Below are positions 5,186 to 12,194 of a stretch of DNA of 14,180 nt, piece after piece (position 1 is the stretch's first letter; each line of letters starts with the position of its first letter). The notes below the pieces were generated by a model that saw only the letters and a program-made list of their open reading frames with translations, did no database searches and had not been told where the DNA came from. The stretch is from Verrucomicrobiota bacterium (GTDB taxonomy: Bacteria; Verrucomicrobiota; Verrucomicrobiia; Verrucomicrobiales; Akkermansiaceae), in NCBI GenBank assembly GCA_008932955.1, contig WBXE01000038.1:1-14180 (forward strand). The letters run 5' to 3'. A program made the position numbers and the translations under genes.

Positions 5186-7930
5186 CTAGAAGCCGCGCTC
5201 AATGATTTGACGGGCGGCGGCCAGTGTGCGTCCCGGCGGCAAACTGAGGATCACGGTGATGTAGGCGCGGCCGCGAGCGGTGTTGGCCGTTAGACAGTGA
5301 ATACTCCCACCCAGGTGGCGAAATACCTTGAGCGACAACGCATACACCAAGCCACCGGCGTCGCTGGTGGTCTCATAACGCAGGCGGCAATGGCCCGAGG
5401 GCGTGGCATCGAGTGTCGGCCGCGTTTCCAAGGGCGGCAGCTGGGCTTCGTCCGCATCACTGATGTGGAGCTGGTTGCGAATGGCGTGCTCGATGAGTTG
5501 CGGCAAATCCGCCGGCAGCGCCTGGCTGCCTTGGGCGAGGTGAAAGAAATCCAACGCCAATTGGTGGTGCGCCGCGCAAAATAGATGTGCCTGGCGCAAA
5601 TTGATCTGATGCTCCCACAGCGCCCCGCTGATGCAGGCGGCCAACCCCCGAAAGTCCAGCGCCGCCAGCCCTAACAACACCGAGCCGCCTTCGCGCAGCA
5701 TCGCCGCCTTGGGGCCGGCCTGCGGCTCCTCAGCCAGCCGCAGCAAGTGGCTGCCGAAGCGCCGCGCATGCCGCCCGTACAAACCACTGAAAAAATCCGC
5801 GCCGAAGTCGCGCAATATCTCCTGTTCTTCCGCCACGTAGCCCGCCGCACGCAAGGCCAAAGCCGGATCCGGGATGATTTCCGGATGATACCTGGTGAGC
5901 GCCTTGATGTACAATTCGCGGGTGTTGAACCACCGTGCCGGGTCCGATGCCTCGAGCCACCAGTCCTGGCGTCCCTGCACGCCCGAGCTCATCACCTCCG
6001 GCGGCATGCCCATCAGGTGATCCACACAGGTGAACACAAACAAGGTGCGCAACGTCGACTCGTCGCCACACAGACTCACCAAATCCGACACTTGTTGCTG
6101 GTCGTTGACGCCGCTCTCGGCACGCAACTTAAAGGTCCGACGATGCGTTACCAGAAACTCGGCGATGCGCGCCGTCTCTGGACTGAAGCCGGCCTCACTG
6201 ACAAATGGCGCATAGTACTCGGCCAGCGCGATACCGGAAAACCCCGATGCATTGCGCTCATGCAGGGGCAACGCAAGTGAATTGCGGGCGATGACATCGT
6301 CGGGCGTCAGCGGCAACCGTTTGGTGACTAGCGCGAGTTTCACGGCGGCAAGCTGGTCCGCATCTAACAAAGCCGATGCCCTCGCCACCATCTCGCACAA
6401 GTCCGCATTGAGCGGATTCCAACCGGTCGCAGTCATGGCGAGTTGGGCGTTGCCTTGGGCCACACAAACATCCATTGCACGCAATTTTTCCCGCACCCAA
6501 GTACCGCGCAACGAGGTGCGCTCAATCATCACGCGTTCGTCGAGCGACGCCTCAAAGCGGGCGTGGCCGGGAAACAGGCGCTCGCCCGCCCCATCCAACT
6601 GGGATATGTATTTGATGGTATCGGCCAAGCTGCCGCGGGTTTCATAAAACAAAGCCGACAACTCCGGCACCCGCAACAACCAGTCCCCGGCGTTGCAAAA
6701 GGTCGTCTGCAATTCTGACGAATCCACCGGCACCCCGTAGCGCTGCGCCACCAACAACATCGTCAGTGCGGCGCGGCTCATGGCCTGCGGCGTGCGCCCC
6801 TCCTGGGTCTTGCCATGCTGAAGGCCGCCGGTCTTGAGCACAATGACGTCTTCGGCGGGCACCTGGCGGCCATTGCGCAACTCGCGCTCAATCACGCCCC
6901 GCGCAAACACCGCCACCCGCCGCCGCGCCGCGAGCAAGCGCGCCCGCACCATCGTGGCAAACTCAAAGCGCGCGTCTTCATCCGCCGCCAAGCCCAACAT
7001 CTCACCGAACGAACAGAAGTCGTCAAAGCCGAGCACGTCCTGTGGGTGATTTCCTAACAAATTAGCAGGTTCCGGTCCACGCCGCAGGTGGACCCAAGCG
7101 CGGATGCGCAGCAAAAATTCATAGGCGGCGACATCGCGCGGATCGGGCAGTCCGGCATAGATCTCATGGCTGTGAGTAAAATCCTTGCCGGCCAAGGTCC
7201 ACACCCCCCCCAGAAACAGGCGCAGACTGTCATTTTTGATATCGAAGCAACTGAGGTTTTCACTCACTGAGGCGGCGGCTTCCCAATGTTTTTTCCAAAA
7301 CCCGCGCACGTGCAAAAAATGCTCGAACGGATCATAGGTGGCGCGGATGCGCTCGCGGAACAACCGCTCCAAGCCTTGCGGATCGTACACCGGCGCCATG
7401 TCCAAAAACGAGTTGAGCTGCTTTTCCGCTAACTCCGGCACGTCATCCAAGCCAAACGGCAGCGGCGTGAACGTGAACCCGTGCTGTTCGAGAAACTCGT
7501 CGCTATGCAGGGTTTGCCGTTGCATATCTAGCAAAAATTGGTTGCCTTCGAGCGTGTCGTCAAACAAGAGGGCGATGTCCAAGTCCGAGCACGGCGTCAC
7601 CTCACCGCGGCCCGTGCCGCCCAGCGCGACGACCGCAAAAGGCTTGGCATAACCGCTGAGGCGCTGTTGCTCCGCCGCCCAGCGCCCGATCAAGGCGGTG
7701 TAAATCGCACTGCGGGCCCGCACAATGGCACGGCCATGATCCAAATCCGCACTTTTAATCAGCGCGTCGTTGTCTCCGATCAAGCGCCGGTAAGCCGCCA
7801 GCGGTCCGAGCTGACGGACCACCTCTAACACCCGCGCTACGGCGTCTCCATTCATTGCTTCCATGTCTCCACCCATCGGCACGCCGGAGTGGTGACACAT
7901 CCGCCCGCCAGCGTCTACTGCTAAATGCAC
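5186..7930 (-). CDS. glnD: GlnD-like [protein-PII] uridylyltransferase homologue with degenerate HD domain
   Basis: GlnD senses glutamine and adds or removes UMP on PII proteins. The architecture is that of GlnD, at 914 residues in the longest frame. A nucleotidyltransferase domain carries 'ALGGTGRGEVTPCSDLDIALL' motif residues G104/G105, the metal-binding D116 and D118, and a helical domain follows. A region at about 445-680 occupies the HD position and ends in 'WFNTRELYIKAL'. ACT1 is about 750-797 ('LAALDFRGLAACISGAL') and ACT2 about 847-897. The HD-site residues are missing: the usual H-x-Y-T-V-D-x-H segment reads 'DERVMIERTSL' and the LLHDIAKG segment is unrecognisable. Uridylyl-removing activity is therefore probably lost. 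No glnB or amtB is near. The longest start leaves only 20 bases to the divergent transporter. In-frame ATGs at 7864 and 7855, which remove an unconserved leader, are more likely starts. Confidence 0.82.
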   Translation of the reverse strand: MHLAVDAGGRMCHHSGVPMGGDMEAMNGDAVARVLEVVRQLGPLAAYRRLIGDNDALIKSADLDHGRAIVRARSAIYTALIGRWAAEQQRLSGYAKPFAVVALGGTGRGEVTPCSDLDIALLFDDTLEGNQFLLDMQRQTLHSDEFLEQHGFTFTPLPFGLDDVPELAEKQLNSFLDMAPVYDPQGLERLFRERIRATYDPFEHFLHVRGFWKKHWEAAASVSENLSCFDIKNDSLRLFLGGVWTLAGKDFTHSHEIYAGLPDPRDVAAYEFLLRIRAWVHLRRGPEPANLLGNHPQDVLGFDDFCSFGEMLGLAADEDARFEFATMVRARLLAARRRVAVFARGVIERELRNGRQVPAEDVIVLKTGGLQHGKTQEGRTPQAMSRAALTMLLVAQRYGVPVDSSELQTTFCNAGDWLLRVPELSALFYETRGSLADTIKYISQLDGAGERLFPGHARFEASLDERVMIERTSLRGTWVREKLRAMDVCVAQGNAQLAMTATGWNPLNADLCEMVARASALLDADQLAAVKLALVTKRLPLTPDDVIARNSLALPLHERNASGFSGIALAEYYAPFVSEAGFSPETARIAEFLVTHRRTFKLRAESGVNDQQQVSDLVSLCGDESTLRTLFVFTCVDHLMGMPPEVMSSGVQGRQDWWLEASDPARWFNTRELYIKALTRYHPEIIPDPALALRAAGYVAEEQEILRDFGADFFSGLYGRHARRFGSHLLRLAEEPQAGPKAAMLREGGSVLLGLAALDFRGLAACISGALWEHQINLRQAHLFCAAHHQLALDFFHLAQGSQALPADLPQLIEHAIRNQLHISDADEAQLPPLETRPTLDATPSGHCRLRYETTSDAGGLVYALSLKVFRHLGGSIHCLTANTARGRAYITVILSLPPGRTLAAARQIIERGF

Positions 7931-7950
7931 TCGGGGCGTGACACGGCGCG

Positions 7951-8883
7951 ATGTCTTGTCTCACAATGCCAGCCCGCATGCTCGCCGCCATTCTCACCAC
8001 GTTACTTTTCGCGCTTTCCGGGCTGAGCGGACGACGCTTGTCCAACCACCTCCCCGGCTCGCAGGCGAATCTACTGCGCCTTATCCTAGCCGCCGCGCTG
8101 CTGGGCAGCTACGCCCACCTGCAAGGGTTCGGGGTCGGCGGGCCCGCCTTCGGCTGGCTGTTTGTCAGCGGCTGCATCGGTTTCGGCATCGGCGATCTCG
8201 CGTTGTTCCAAGCCTATCCACGCATCGGCACCCGCCGCACGATGGTCCTGGTCCAATGCCTCGCCGCGCCCATCGCCGCGCTGAGCGAATGGATTTGGTT
8301 AGGCAGCGTGCCGGGCGCGGCCCAGGCGTTGTTCGGCGCGATTGTTTTGTTAGGCGTGGGAATCGCCCTGATGCCGGGCCTTACCGAGGCGGGGCCCAGC
8401 CACGGCTTGCTGGTGGGAGGATGGTTCGGCACGCTCGCGGCCTTGTGCCAGGCCTGGGGTGCGGTGCTCAGCCGCAAGGCCTATGCAGTGGCCGAAGCAC
8501 AGAATTTTCACATTGGCGGGGTGAGCGGCGGTGTCAATGCCGCCTACCAGCGCTTGCTTGGCGGGTTGGTGGTTGCAGCGGTGTTTGTTATCTATCTAAA
8601 ATTCCGGCACCGCCACGGATCTGCGGCGCGGCGAAGTAACTGGCGAGATGCCTGGCCACTGGTCATCGCCAACGGCTTGTGTGGGCCGGCGTTTGGGGTG
8701 AGCTGCTACCAATGGGCACTATCGGCGGCACCAACCAGCGTCGTGCTGCCGATCGTGGCCACCACACCGTTGGTAGTGATGCCCTTGGCGCATTTCATTG
8801 AAGGGGATAAAATCACCCTGCGCACCTTGTTAGGCGGGGTCTTGGCGGTGGCTGGAGTGGTGGGACTGACCACGACGCGGTAA
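7951..8883 (+). CDS. EamA/DMT-superfamily membrane transporter
   Basis: The 310-residue, strongly hydrophobic protein has about ten membrane segments arranged as two EamA halves, the standard 10-TM drug/metabolite transporter plan. The C-terminal half, 'GPAFGVSCYQWALSAAPTS' then 'VVLPIVATTPLVVMPLAHF' and 'EGDKITLRTLLGGVLAVAG', matches the family signature, in which an acidic residue precedes the last helix. A polar loop of about 20 residues ('FRHRHGSAARRSNWRDA', 218-234) separates inner segments. Family members export amino acids, nucleosides or other small metabolites, and the substrate cannot be predicted. The ATG at 7951 gives the longest frame. ATGs at 7966 and 7978 are alternatives; the last ('MLAAILTTLLFALSG') places the start directly at the first helix and leaves more room for a promoter between this gene and the divergent glnD-like gene. 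Confidence 0.88.
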   Translation: MSCLTMPARMLAAILTTLLFALSGLSGRRLSNHLPGSQANLLRLILAAALLGSYAHLQGFGVGGPAFGWLFVSGCIGFGIGDLALFQAYPRIGTRRTMVLVQCLAAPIAALSEWIWLGSVPGAAQALFGAIVLLGVGIALMPGLTEAGPSHGLLVGGWFGTLAALCQAWGAVLSRKAYAVAEAQNFHIGGVSGGVNAAYQRLLGGLVVAAVFVIYLKFRHRHGSAARRSNWRDAWPLVIANGLCGPAFGVSCYQWALSAAPTSVVLPIVATTPLVVMPLAHFIEGDKITLRTLLGGVLAVAGVVGLTTTR

Positions 8884-8985
8884 GTTAATTAATCCGTCTA
8901 GCAGCCGCCGCAATCGCTTGCGTAGCGGCGAAAAAAAAATCGGCCGCAGCCCGCAACATCCCCCACCCCACCCGCGTATCCCGCT

Positions 8986-9621
8986 ATGACTATGCGCTTT
9001 ACCCCTGCCCTTCTCCTGCTGCTCGCGCTCGCGCCCTTGCCTGCCGCTCCCACCTATCCAACCCTCGACGAGGCCATCACCCACGGAGATCTGGCCGACG
9101 TCCGCCTGCAGCTGGCCGCCAACCCGTCCTGCGCCAACCCAAGCCAGCACAAATCCCGCACGCCCTTGGCTCAGGCGGTGCTGCGCAATAAAACCGAGAT
9201 CGCGCTGGCGCTGTTAGAAGCGGGAGCCAAGACCGACGTGCTGGACAGTTCGCAACGCAGCATCCTGCATCTGGCCATCGAGCGCAACAATCCCACGCTG
9301 CTCGCCGCCTTGCTCAAGGCTGGAGCCAAACCGGATGTGCGCGATAAAGACGGCTGGACGCCCCTGCATCATGCCGCGGCCAAAAATCAACTCGCCAGCG
9401 TCAAAGTGCTGCTGGCCGCTGGGGCCAATCCAATGATCTTGAGCGAACTCGGTGGCACCCCATTGCATGAAGCCGCCGCCAGCGGCAGCGCCGCAATGGT
9501 CCAACTCTTGCTCGATCACAAGGTCGATCCCTCGCTCAAATCCAAGCAAGGCGTCACCGCCCTGGATGTCGCCAAAAAATACGCCAATGAGCCGGCCATC
9601 GCCGTTCTATCCAAATTGTAA
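8986..9621 (+). CDS. Exported ankyrin-repeat protein
   Basis: A 211-residue protein with a classical signal peptide ('MRFTPALLLLLALAPLPAAP') and likely cleavage after A20 or A21. The rest is five to six ankyrin repeats at about 25-52, 57-86, 90-119, 123-152, 156-185 and a shorter last one at 189-211. The consensus is clearest in 'DGWTPLHHAAAKNQLASVKV' and 'GGTPLHEAAASGSAAMVQLL', with 'LLxAGAxxD' turns. Ankyrin repeats bind proteins, so this is probably a periplasmic or surface interaction module without enzymatic activity. No lipobox cysteine follows the signal peptide. The start may be the second ATG at 8992, since the first adds only MT. It follows the transporter after about 100 bases without a recognisable terminator, so co-transcription is possible. 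The partner is unknown. Confidence 0.9.
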   Translation: MTMRFTPALLLLLALAPLPAAPTYPTLDEAITHGDLADVRLQLAANPSCANPSQHKSRTPLAQAVLRNKTEIALALLEAGAKTDVLDSSQRSILHLAIERNNPTLLAALLKAGAKPDVRDKDGWTPLHHAAAKNQLASVKVLLAAGANPMILSELGGTPLHEAAASGSAAMVQLLLDHKVDPSLKSKQGVTALDVAKKYANEPAIAVLSKL

Positions 9622-9672
9622 TGGCAGCCCGGAGGCGTGGGATTGGGACTCCGCAAACGACCACGGGTTTTG

Positions 9673-9859
9673 CCCGAACTCCGAAGCTGAAATCTGTAAT
9701 TCGATCATGAAACCACGGATTACACGAATTTTTGGGATTTGGATTCTCTCACCATTTGCAGCACAGCAGAAGCTTCAGATCGCCCTTATTTCAATCCGTA
9801 AAATCCGTGTAATCCGTGGTTCATTTTCCCCCGAGTATTGTCCGACTTCGGCGTTCGGG
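9673..9859. repeat. Nested inverted repeat, verrucomicrobial-type intergenic element
   Basis: Inner arms at 9711-9731 and 9801-9821 are reverse complements with one mismatch in 21 (AACCACGGATTACACG and so on). The right arm also carries three AATCCGT units. Outer arms at 9673-9686 and 9846-9859 (CCCGAACTCCGAAG) pair at 13 of 14 positions. The 69-base centre shows no strong pairing. Translated, the arms give 'KPRITRIF' and 'IRKIRVIRGS', a pattern I recognise from repeats dispersed through Verrucomicrobia and related genomes. This element accounts for about half of the gene-free stretch 9622-10014; the remainder holds the hairpin at 9919-9951 and nothing else that I can identify. Confidence 0.85.
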
Positions 9860-9918
9860 TTTAGCCAACCTTAGGGTTTGCGGGTTCAACTCCCCAACTC
9901 TGCAGGAAGCACACACTT

Positions 9919-9951
9919 CAGCCAAGGCCCGTTAGATATGGACCTTGGCTG
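9919..9951. terminator. Strong hairpin downstream of the hisG/bS22 unit
   Basis: A perfect 9-bp stem, CAGCCAAGG against CCTTGGCTG, encloses a 15-base loop that can add two further pairs beyond a mismatch. It lies about 65 bases past the stop of the minus-strand bS22-like gene and about 300 past the ankyrin gene, so it could end transcription from the minus strand. No U-run follows in either direction, so termination is a guess. It might instead be a processed RNA end or part of a small RNA. Confidence 0.35.
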
Positions 9952-10014
9952 GAGAAACAAACATCAACACACGCCATTCAAGCAGCTTTGCGGCTTGGGG
10001 CGGAGCTCAAGGCC

Positions 10015-10119
10015 CTAAGACCTGTAGCGGAGACGCTTCTTATGGCGGTTCTGCTTCATGCGCTTTTTGCGCTTGTGCTTATTGATCTTGGTCTTACGGC
10101 GTTTCTTAATGGATCCCAT
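10015..10119 (-). CDS. Small basic ribosomal protein, bS22 / AURKAIP1-COX24 family
   Basis: A 34-residue frame starts at ATG 10119-10117 and ends in TAG. The product begins MGSIKKRRKTKINKHKRKKR and continues MKQNRHKKRLRYRS. More than half of the residues are Lys or Arg. The 'MGS(V)IKKRRK...KHRK/KHKRKKR...RxxRHKKR' pattern is that of the AURKAIP1/COX24 domain, known as bS22 in mycobacterial ribosomes and related to mitochondrial mS38, where it sits in the small subunit near the decoding region. It is therefore probably a structural component of the 30S subunit. It lies 105 bases downstream of hisG in the same direction and may be co-transcribed. It is easily missed because of its length. I rely on the conserved N-terminus and composition, not on a database match. 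Confidence 0.85.
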   Translation of the reverse strand: MGSIKKRRKTKINKHKRKKRMKQNRHKKRLRYRS

Positions 10120-10224
10120 GGCGTTTGCTAGTGGTGTTAGGTTGCGGTGAAAGTGTCGGTCAAATGGTGGCGGCAGTCTGTGACCGCCGTTGGCTAAAGA
10201 AAGTGGCGTGGGTGTGGCGTAGGC

Positions 10225-11106
10225 TCAGGGAACGAGTTTATTGAGGGGGTATTCGATGATGCCTTCCGCGCCCAAGCGCTTGAGCTCGGGGATCATGTCT
10301 CGAACCACGATTTCGTCAATCACCGTCTCAACGGCGACCCAACCTTCTTCTGCAAGTTGTGAAACCGTGGGCCGGCGCAGCGAAGGCAACTTGAGCAACA
10401 ACTCGGCCAGACGCTGCTGCGGCAGATTCATCTTCAGACCCACCTTGCCACGCGCCCCTAGCGCTGCCTTGAGCAACAACGCTATACGCTGCATTTTTTC
10501 CATTTTCCATGGATCGGCGGCCGCCGCCGGGCTGGCATAAAAATGCGGGAATGACGTCAGCAGCGTGTCGACGATGCGCAGGTGGTTGGCTTTGAGCGAG
10601 GAACCCGTCTCGGTGACGTCCACGATGGCATCGACCAAATCCGGCACCTTCACTTCGGTGGCACCCCAGGAAAATTCCACTTCGGCATGAATCCCGCGCT
10701 CCTTGAGGTAGCGCTGGGTGATGCCTACGCCCTCCGTGGCGATGCGCTTGCCCTCGAGATCAGCGGGCTTGCGGATCGGCGAATCCTCCGGCACCACGAG
10801 CACCCAGCGGGTCGGCCGGGTGCTGGCACGCGAATACGGTAACTCGGCCAAATCGACGAGCTCCACCCCATTTTCGTAGGCCCAGTCGTAGCCAGTGATG
10901 CCACAATCGATAAACCCTTGGCCCATGTAGCGGCCGATTTCCTGCGCACGAATCAGATAGAGCGCTAACTCCGGATCATTGGATGCCGGCCGCAATCCCC
11001 GCGACGACACGTAAATTTCGTAGCCAGCCTTGGCCAACAGCTCAATTGTTGGCTCTTGCAGGCTGCCTTTCGGAATCGCAAATCTCAGTGAGGGGGGGGC
11101 TTCCAT
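10225..11106 (-). CDS. hisG: ATP phosphoribosyltransferase, long form
   Basis: Catalyses the first step of histidine synthesis, joining ATP and PRPP to phosphoribosyl-ATP. The protein begins 'LRFAIPKGSLQEPT', as HisG normally does. It contains the PRPP-binding segment around 157-173 ('DLVDAIVDVTETGSS', usually DAIVDxxxTGxTL) and 'FIDCGITGYDWAYENG' at 65-80. At 293 residues it is the long form: the last 75 residues ('GLKMNLPQQRLAELLLKLPS' onward) are the ACT-like regulatory domain that binds histidine, so it should be a feedback-inhibited hexamer independent of HisZ. The catalytic-domain sequence is complete. The start ATG (11106-11104) is flanked by a run of eight Gs inside the gene (C8 in the coding sense, codons 3-6) and a run of seven upstream. 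No other his gene is in the window. Confidence 0.96.
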   Translation of the reverse strand: MEAPPSLRFAIPKGSLQEPTIELLAKAGYEIYVSSRGLRPASNDPELALYLIRAQEIGRYMGQGFIDCGITGYDWAYENGVELVDLAELPYSRASTRPTRWVLVVPEDSPIRKPADLEGKRIATEGVGITQRYLKERGIHAEVEFSWGATEVKVPDLVDAIVDVTETGSSLKANHLRIVDTLLTSFPHFYASPAAAADPWKMEKMQRIALLLKAALGARGKVGLKMNLPQQRLAELLLKLPSLRRPTVSQLAEEGWVAVETVIDEIVVRDMIPELKRLGAEGIIEYPLNKLVP

Positions 11107-11258
11107 CGCGGGGGGGCATCTTGTGCGCTATCCGCAACGCCGAATCAAGCCGAGTTTTCCAAAAATGTAACAAATTCGCATAATCCGTCCTTTTCTCCCC
11201 CATTCTGTCGGAGGCGCGCCGCCACGGCCTGCCGCGCGACGCGCCAGCCACTCCGGTC

Positions 11259-12194
11259 TCAGCCGCTGGATCTAGCAGCCAAGCGCAGCCGGATGCGTCC
11301 CAGCAGGTGTTCCAAACGCGGCATGGGCACTCCCGCTTGCTGTGCCCGCCGCAACGGCTCTTCCCAAATAGACCCCAACTCCACCTCCTGCCCGCCGAGA
11401 AAGTCAATCATGCTCGATGGCCGGTACGCGCCCATCGGCCGGGTCCGGTTGATGTTAAAATTGATCAATTCATCCCCAAGCGGGTGTCCCAGCGCGCGCG
11501 CTGCAGCGATCACCTCGCTCATCAGCGCGCGAATTTCGGCCTCCATCTCAGGCGAGGCTAACAGCACATCGGTGGTCACCCCACCCTCGGCCACCGCCAG
11601 CCCGTTGAACGGCACGTTCCACACGAGCTTTTCCCACTGGGATTGCACCAGATTGTCCACCGCTTCCGAGGGTATGCCCGCCGCCACCAAGCGCCGCGCC
11701 ACCGCCGCCGCCCGGCCGCGCCCGTCCGGCTGCCACTCGCCCAGCGCAACCCGGCCGCCGGCGCTGTGCCTCACATGACCGGCACTCAGCCGGTTAATGC
11801 ACACAAAACACAAGCCACCCAACACCCGCTGCGGCCCAACGATGGCCGCCAGTGCCTCGCAATTGCCCAAGCCGTTTTGCAGGGTGAGCACCTGGGTGTC
11901 GGCGTGCAGCAGCGGCGGCAACACGCTCGCAAGATGAGCGTTGGCAGTCGCCTTCCACGCCACGATGACTAGATCGACCGGGCCCATGTCCTCTGCGCGG
12001 CGGAATCCAGCCACCCGCGGCAAGCTAAAATCACCGTGGACACTATCCACCCGCAAGCCGCTGCAAGCCATCGTCTCGAAATCCGTCCGCAATAGGAAAC
12101 GCACGTCCTCGCCCGCTTGCGCCAAGCGCCCGCCATAATACAAGCCGACCGCCCCGGAACCGACCAAGGCCACAGAGTTAAATTCCCAGCTCAC
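11259..12194 (-). CDS. panE: 2-dehydropantoate 2-reductase (ketopantoate reductase)
   Basis: Reduces ketopantoate to pantoate with NADPH in the pathway to pantothenate and coenzyme A. The 311 residues show a Rossmann motif 'VALVGSGAVGLYYGGRL' at 8-24 and 'LTLQNGLGN' with N107. 'QWEKLVWNVPFN' supplies catalytic K189 with N193 and N197, and 'PSSMIDFLGGQEVELG' supplies S260 and E272. The spacings K+4/K+8 and S+12 reproduce E. coli PanE K176/N180/N184 and S244/E256. The start is a GTG (12194-12192) overlapping the TGA of the upstream gene as GTGA. AAGGA lies just before it, so translation is probably coupled to the upstream gene. The superfamily includes related hydroxyacid reductases, but the conserved catalytic set favours PanE. 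The pan genes panB and panC are not present here. Confidence 0.92.
   Translation of the reverse strand: MSWEFNSVALVGSGAVGLYYGGRLAQAGEDVRFLLRTDFETMACSGLRVDSVHGDFSLPRVAGFRRAEDMGPVDLVIVAWKATANAHLASVLPPLLHADTQVLTLQNGLGNCEALAAIVGPQRVLGGLCFVCINRLSAGHVRHSAGGRVALGEWQPDGRGRAAAVARRLVAAGIPSEAVDNLVQSQWEKLVWNVPFNGLAVAEGGVTTDVLLASPEMEAEIRALMSEVIAAARALGHPLGDELINFNINRTRPMGAYRPSSMIDFLGGQEVELGSIWEEPLRRAQQAGVPMPRLEHLLGRIRLRLAARSSG

Noticed and set aside
8906..8939. Hairpin CGCCGC/GCGGCG followed by nine As after the transporter gene
   Set aside because: The A-run gives a U-run only on the opposite strand, where it precedes rather than follows the hairpin, so it is not a rho-independent terminator for either direction.
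9452..9874. Plus-strand open frame of 140 codons through the end of the ankyrin gene
   Set aside because: Its first part is out of frame with the ankyrin gene and its end is a translation of the intergenic inverted repeat ('KPRITRIF', 'IRVIRGS'), a known source of false genes.
9876..9905. GGTTCAACTCC segment resembling a tRNA T-loop
   Set aside because: The flanking bases do not form a T-stem, and no acceptor, D or anticodon arm can be found.
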